DNA from: Cyanobacteria bacterium QS_4_48_99
GTDB taxonomy: Bacteria; Cyanobacteriota; Cyanobacteriia; Cyanobacteriales; Rubidibacteraceae
Direction: 5' to 3'
Assembly: GCA_003021505.1 (NCBI GenBank)
Contig: PXPT01000083.1
Coordinates: forward strand, 1-35,475
DNA: 35,475 nucleotides
The notes under the pieces were generated by a model that saw only the letters and a program-made list of their open reading frames with translations, was not told where the DNA came from and made no database searches. Shown here in pieces: positions 33,939 to 35,475 of the stretch. A program made the position numbers and the translations under genes. Every line of letters begins with the position of its first letter. Within the stretch, counting starts at the first letter, position 1.

Positions 33939-34739
33939 TCACAAGAGGCTAACCAGCCAGCTCCATGCTAAAGCTAATGATACGGCAAGGATAGCTCCGC
34001 TCGCAGTATTAATGATATTGACGACTTCATTGGTCATCCAGTCAAACTGCGACTGTAGGGTAGCCCCGATGAGACTTTCTAAGTTAGTTGCTACAAATGC
34101 TGCCACCACGCACCAGCCTATCCCAATCAGATTAACTAAACCCACTCCCCAACCTACGAAAGCGATCGCGGCAGATCCCACCATTCCTGCTAAGGTTCCT
34201 TCTAAACTGACAGCCCCTTCTGTGCCTCGCGTTGCAGGTTGCAAGGTAGTAATGAGAAAGGTGCGCTTGCCGTAGGCTTTCCCTACCTCGCTAGCGCTGG
34301 TATCGGAGAGCTTGGTGCTGAAACTTGCCACGTAGCCCAGCAATAACAAAAACCTGAGACTGGGTAGAAAAGATTCATCCCCCATCACCAGTCCCCAATC
34401 CCCAATCCCCACTCCCAAAGCACAAATTGCACCTGTCAATGCTGATCCCCACACGTTCTCTGGTCCTCGAGCGCCAGAGCGCTTTTCAGCAATCCCTTGT
34501 GCCTCTTTTTGCGCCATGCCAATGCGGGTGAGGGCAGAACCCACCAGGAAGTAGAATATTACCACAGCGTATCCTTGCCAACGCAGAGTCCCCCAAATCA
34601 GCACGCCTAGCAGCCAGCCGTTCAGTAGCCCTGCTGGGGTAAGTAACTTTTTAGGAACAATCCAAGCGATCGCGAATAGAATTGTGTTCAAGCCGACTGC
34701 AACCAGCCAAGGATTGAGAAAAAATATAGTAGATAGCAT
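33939..34739 (-). CDS. DUF92 membrane protein, VTE6-like (phytyl-phosphate kinase family)
   Basis: The 266-residue membrane protein has about six or seven hydrophobic helices (for example LNPWLVAVGLNTILFAIAWI and GTLAGMVGSAAIAFVGWGVG) and the DUF92 motifs SFSTKLSDTSASEVGKAYGK and TRGTEGAVSLEGTLAGMVG. In plants the family member VTE6 phosphorylates phytyl phosphate, recycling chlorophyll-derived phytol for tocopherol and phylloquinone, and cyanobacteria have a homologue. Assignment of that activity here is by family only. I start at ATG 34739 rather than TTG 34754. It converges with aat (6 bp gap). Confidence 0.86.
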   Translation of the reverse strand: MLSTIFFLNPWLVAVGLNTILFAIAWIVPKKLLTPAGLLNGWLLGVLIWGTLRWQGYAVVIFYFLVGSALTRIGMAQKEAQGIAEKRSGARGPENVWGSALTGAICALGVGIGDWGLVMGDESFLPSLRFLLLLGYVASFSTKLSDTSASEVGKAYGKRTFLITTLQPATRGTEGAVSLEGTLAGMVGSAAIAFVGWGVGLVNLIGIGWCVVAAFVATNLESLIGATLQSQFDWMTNEVVNIINTASGAILAVSLALAWSWLVSLL

Positions 34740-34783
34740 TGCCAACCCCACCAAGCAGCGATTGGTTGCTAGAATACCATTCC

Positions 34784-34826
34784 GGGTTGAAGGTTATTTA
34801 ACCTGTAACCTGTAACCTCCAACTTG
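34784..34826. repeat. AACCTGT heptamer repeat
   Basis: GGGTTGA is followed by the dyad AGGTTA-TT-TAACCT (34791-34804), then TGTAACC units and CCAACTT, between DUF92 and the VOC gene. It is the same family as at 23637-23699. Confidence 0.75.
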
Positions 34827-34835
34827 CCTCTAATT

Positions 34836-35270
34836 ATGAACTCACCCCGATTTCATCTGGCTATCCCCATTAAAGACGTTGCTAAAGCGAAAGCATTCTA
34901 TGCCGAAGGTTTAGGCTGCGAAGTCGGTCGTGAAAGCCCCGGAGCAGTGATCTTTAACTTCTATGGTCATCAGGTGGTCGCTCACGTCACTCAAGAACAC
35001 CTAACCCCCCAAAAGGGCATCTATCCCCGACACTTTGGCTTAGTTTTCCCCTCAGAAGCCGACTGGGAAACTCTTTTGCAACAGGCTCAAACCCAGCAAG
35101 TGTATTTCTATCAACAGCCTAGGCACCGCTTTCAGGGGGAGTTAACTGAGCATCGCACCTTTTTCTTAGAAGACCCGTTTTATAACATCTTGGAGTTTAA
35201 GTTTTACCGTCATTGGGAAGCAGTTTTTGGCGGTAGAGAGTTAGCCGAGGTGGGCGATCACGCCACCTAG
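34836..35270 (+). CDS. VOC (glyoxalase/dioxygenase) superfamily protein
   Basis: The 144-residue product has the paired beta-alpha-beta-beta-beta modules of the vicinal-oxygen-chelate fold: FHLAIPIKDVAKAKAFYAEG, VIFNFYGHQVVAHV, RHFGLVFPSEADWETLLQQA and FFLEDPFYNILEFKFYRHWE. Likely metal ligands are His7 in the first strand, His72 in RHFGL and Glu122 in LEFKF. Such proteins are metal-dependent lyases, dioxygenases or resistance proteins; the substrate is unknown. The start is ATG 34836 (a TTG at 34824 adds four residues). The reading frame after its TAG remains open to the window end. Confidence 0.9.
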   Translation: MNSPRFHLAIPIKDVAKAKAFYAEGLGCEVGRESPGAVIFNFYGHQVVAHVTQEHLTPQKGIYPRHFGLVFPSEADWETLLQQAQTQQVYFYQQPRHRFQGELTEHRTFFLEDPFYNILEFKFYRHWEAVFGGRELAEVGDHAT

Positions 35271-35475
35271 ATAGCTCTACAAGCGCAGCAGCCCCGACGC
35301 AAACTGGCGTTTTACCAAGGATGCGCCCCACCGAATCGTGGAGATTGTTCCTGTGTTCCTATCGACTCAGATCAACTAAGGCAAAGTACGAAATTATTAG
35401 ACCTCTTGCACAAATTAGCTAGTAGAGAAGGAAAGTTCGAAGTGGTACAGCCCAGCAATGAGATGGCAGCGCCAG
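35271..35475 (+). other. Open frame after the VOC stop codon, running off the window
   Basis: The frame following the VOC TAG has no stop for 68 codons to the window end and includes GCAPPNRGDCSCVPIDSDQL and then KLLDLLHKLASREG. There is no ATG until 35463. It may be a decayed fragment, or part of a gene whose start is not visible. I cannot name it. Confidence 0.25.

Noticed and set aside
35392-35425. Insertion-sequence end (GACCTCTTGCACAAATTAGC)
   Set aside because: It resembles some terminal repeats from memory, but no partner repeat, target duplication or transposase is visible in the window.

Overview
The window is cyanobacterial chromosome. It carries petM (a small cytochrome b6f subunit), ispG of the ferredoxin-dependent type, an ebsA-family gene, a Slr1841-type SLH porin, an Mnx/UPF0016 manganese transporter, a DUF92 protein related to VTE6, and many GCGATCGC (HIP1) octamers. 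Intergenic DNA is full of short tandem heptamer-type repeats, as is usual in filamentous cyanobacteria. I cannot name the species. The left end is the start of groES (minus strand) with a perfect CIRCE operator, so groESL lies just off the window.

Layout. 1-1,900: groES start, a small ferredoxin-like ORF lacking half of the domain, a NarL-type response regulator and tRNA-Thr(UGU). 1,900-6,050: accessory or poorly known genes (CAP-domain protein, GNAT, a basic-tailed hypothetical, a TPR protein) around an 860-bp stretch with decayed coding traces. 6,046-10,230: minus-strand block of mnx with its yybP-ykoY manganese riboswitch, ispG, and a two-gene unit of a BioD-like/DRTGG protein and ebsA. 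10,825-18,200: GerMN protein, a ferredoxin-fused aldo/keto reductase, a bifunctional-nuclease-family protein, ribE, petM, trpC, lpdA, a SpoU methyltransferase and tRNA-Leu(CAG). 18,400-25,400: murA, a frameshifted Uma2 pseudogene, miaA, gyrB and an SLH porin. 26,169-28,430: a Crp/Fnr regulator closely followed by a DUF790 (Bax1-like) nuclease, then a reading frame broken by an amber codon. 28,566-35,475: ZIP transporter, a pheophytinase-like hydrolase, the rseP-nth-rpsN run, a conserved hypothetical, aat, DUF92 and a VOC protein.

Most genes are single housekeeping functions rather than one pathway. Units supported by spacing are ebsA with the DRTGG gene (22 bp apart), rseP-nth (13 bp), nth-rpsN (44 bp) and crp-DUF790 (36 bp). 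Two metal transporters (Mnx and ZIP) and two genes plausibly involved in chlorophyll/phytol turnover (the hydrolase and DUF92) are present but not adjacent.

I did not find a convincing wholly new multi-gene system, CRISPR array, intact transposon or prophage. The strongest leads are: the Mn riboswitch with two mutually exclusive downstream hairpins, one covering the ribosome-binding region; intergenic tandem repeats that have become coding sequence inside miaA and at the end of the TPR gene; a compact RNA-like fold upstream of rseP; a DUF790 nuclease with no XPB helicase beside it; and a coherent reading frame interrupted by one in-frame TAG.
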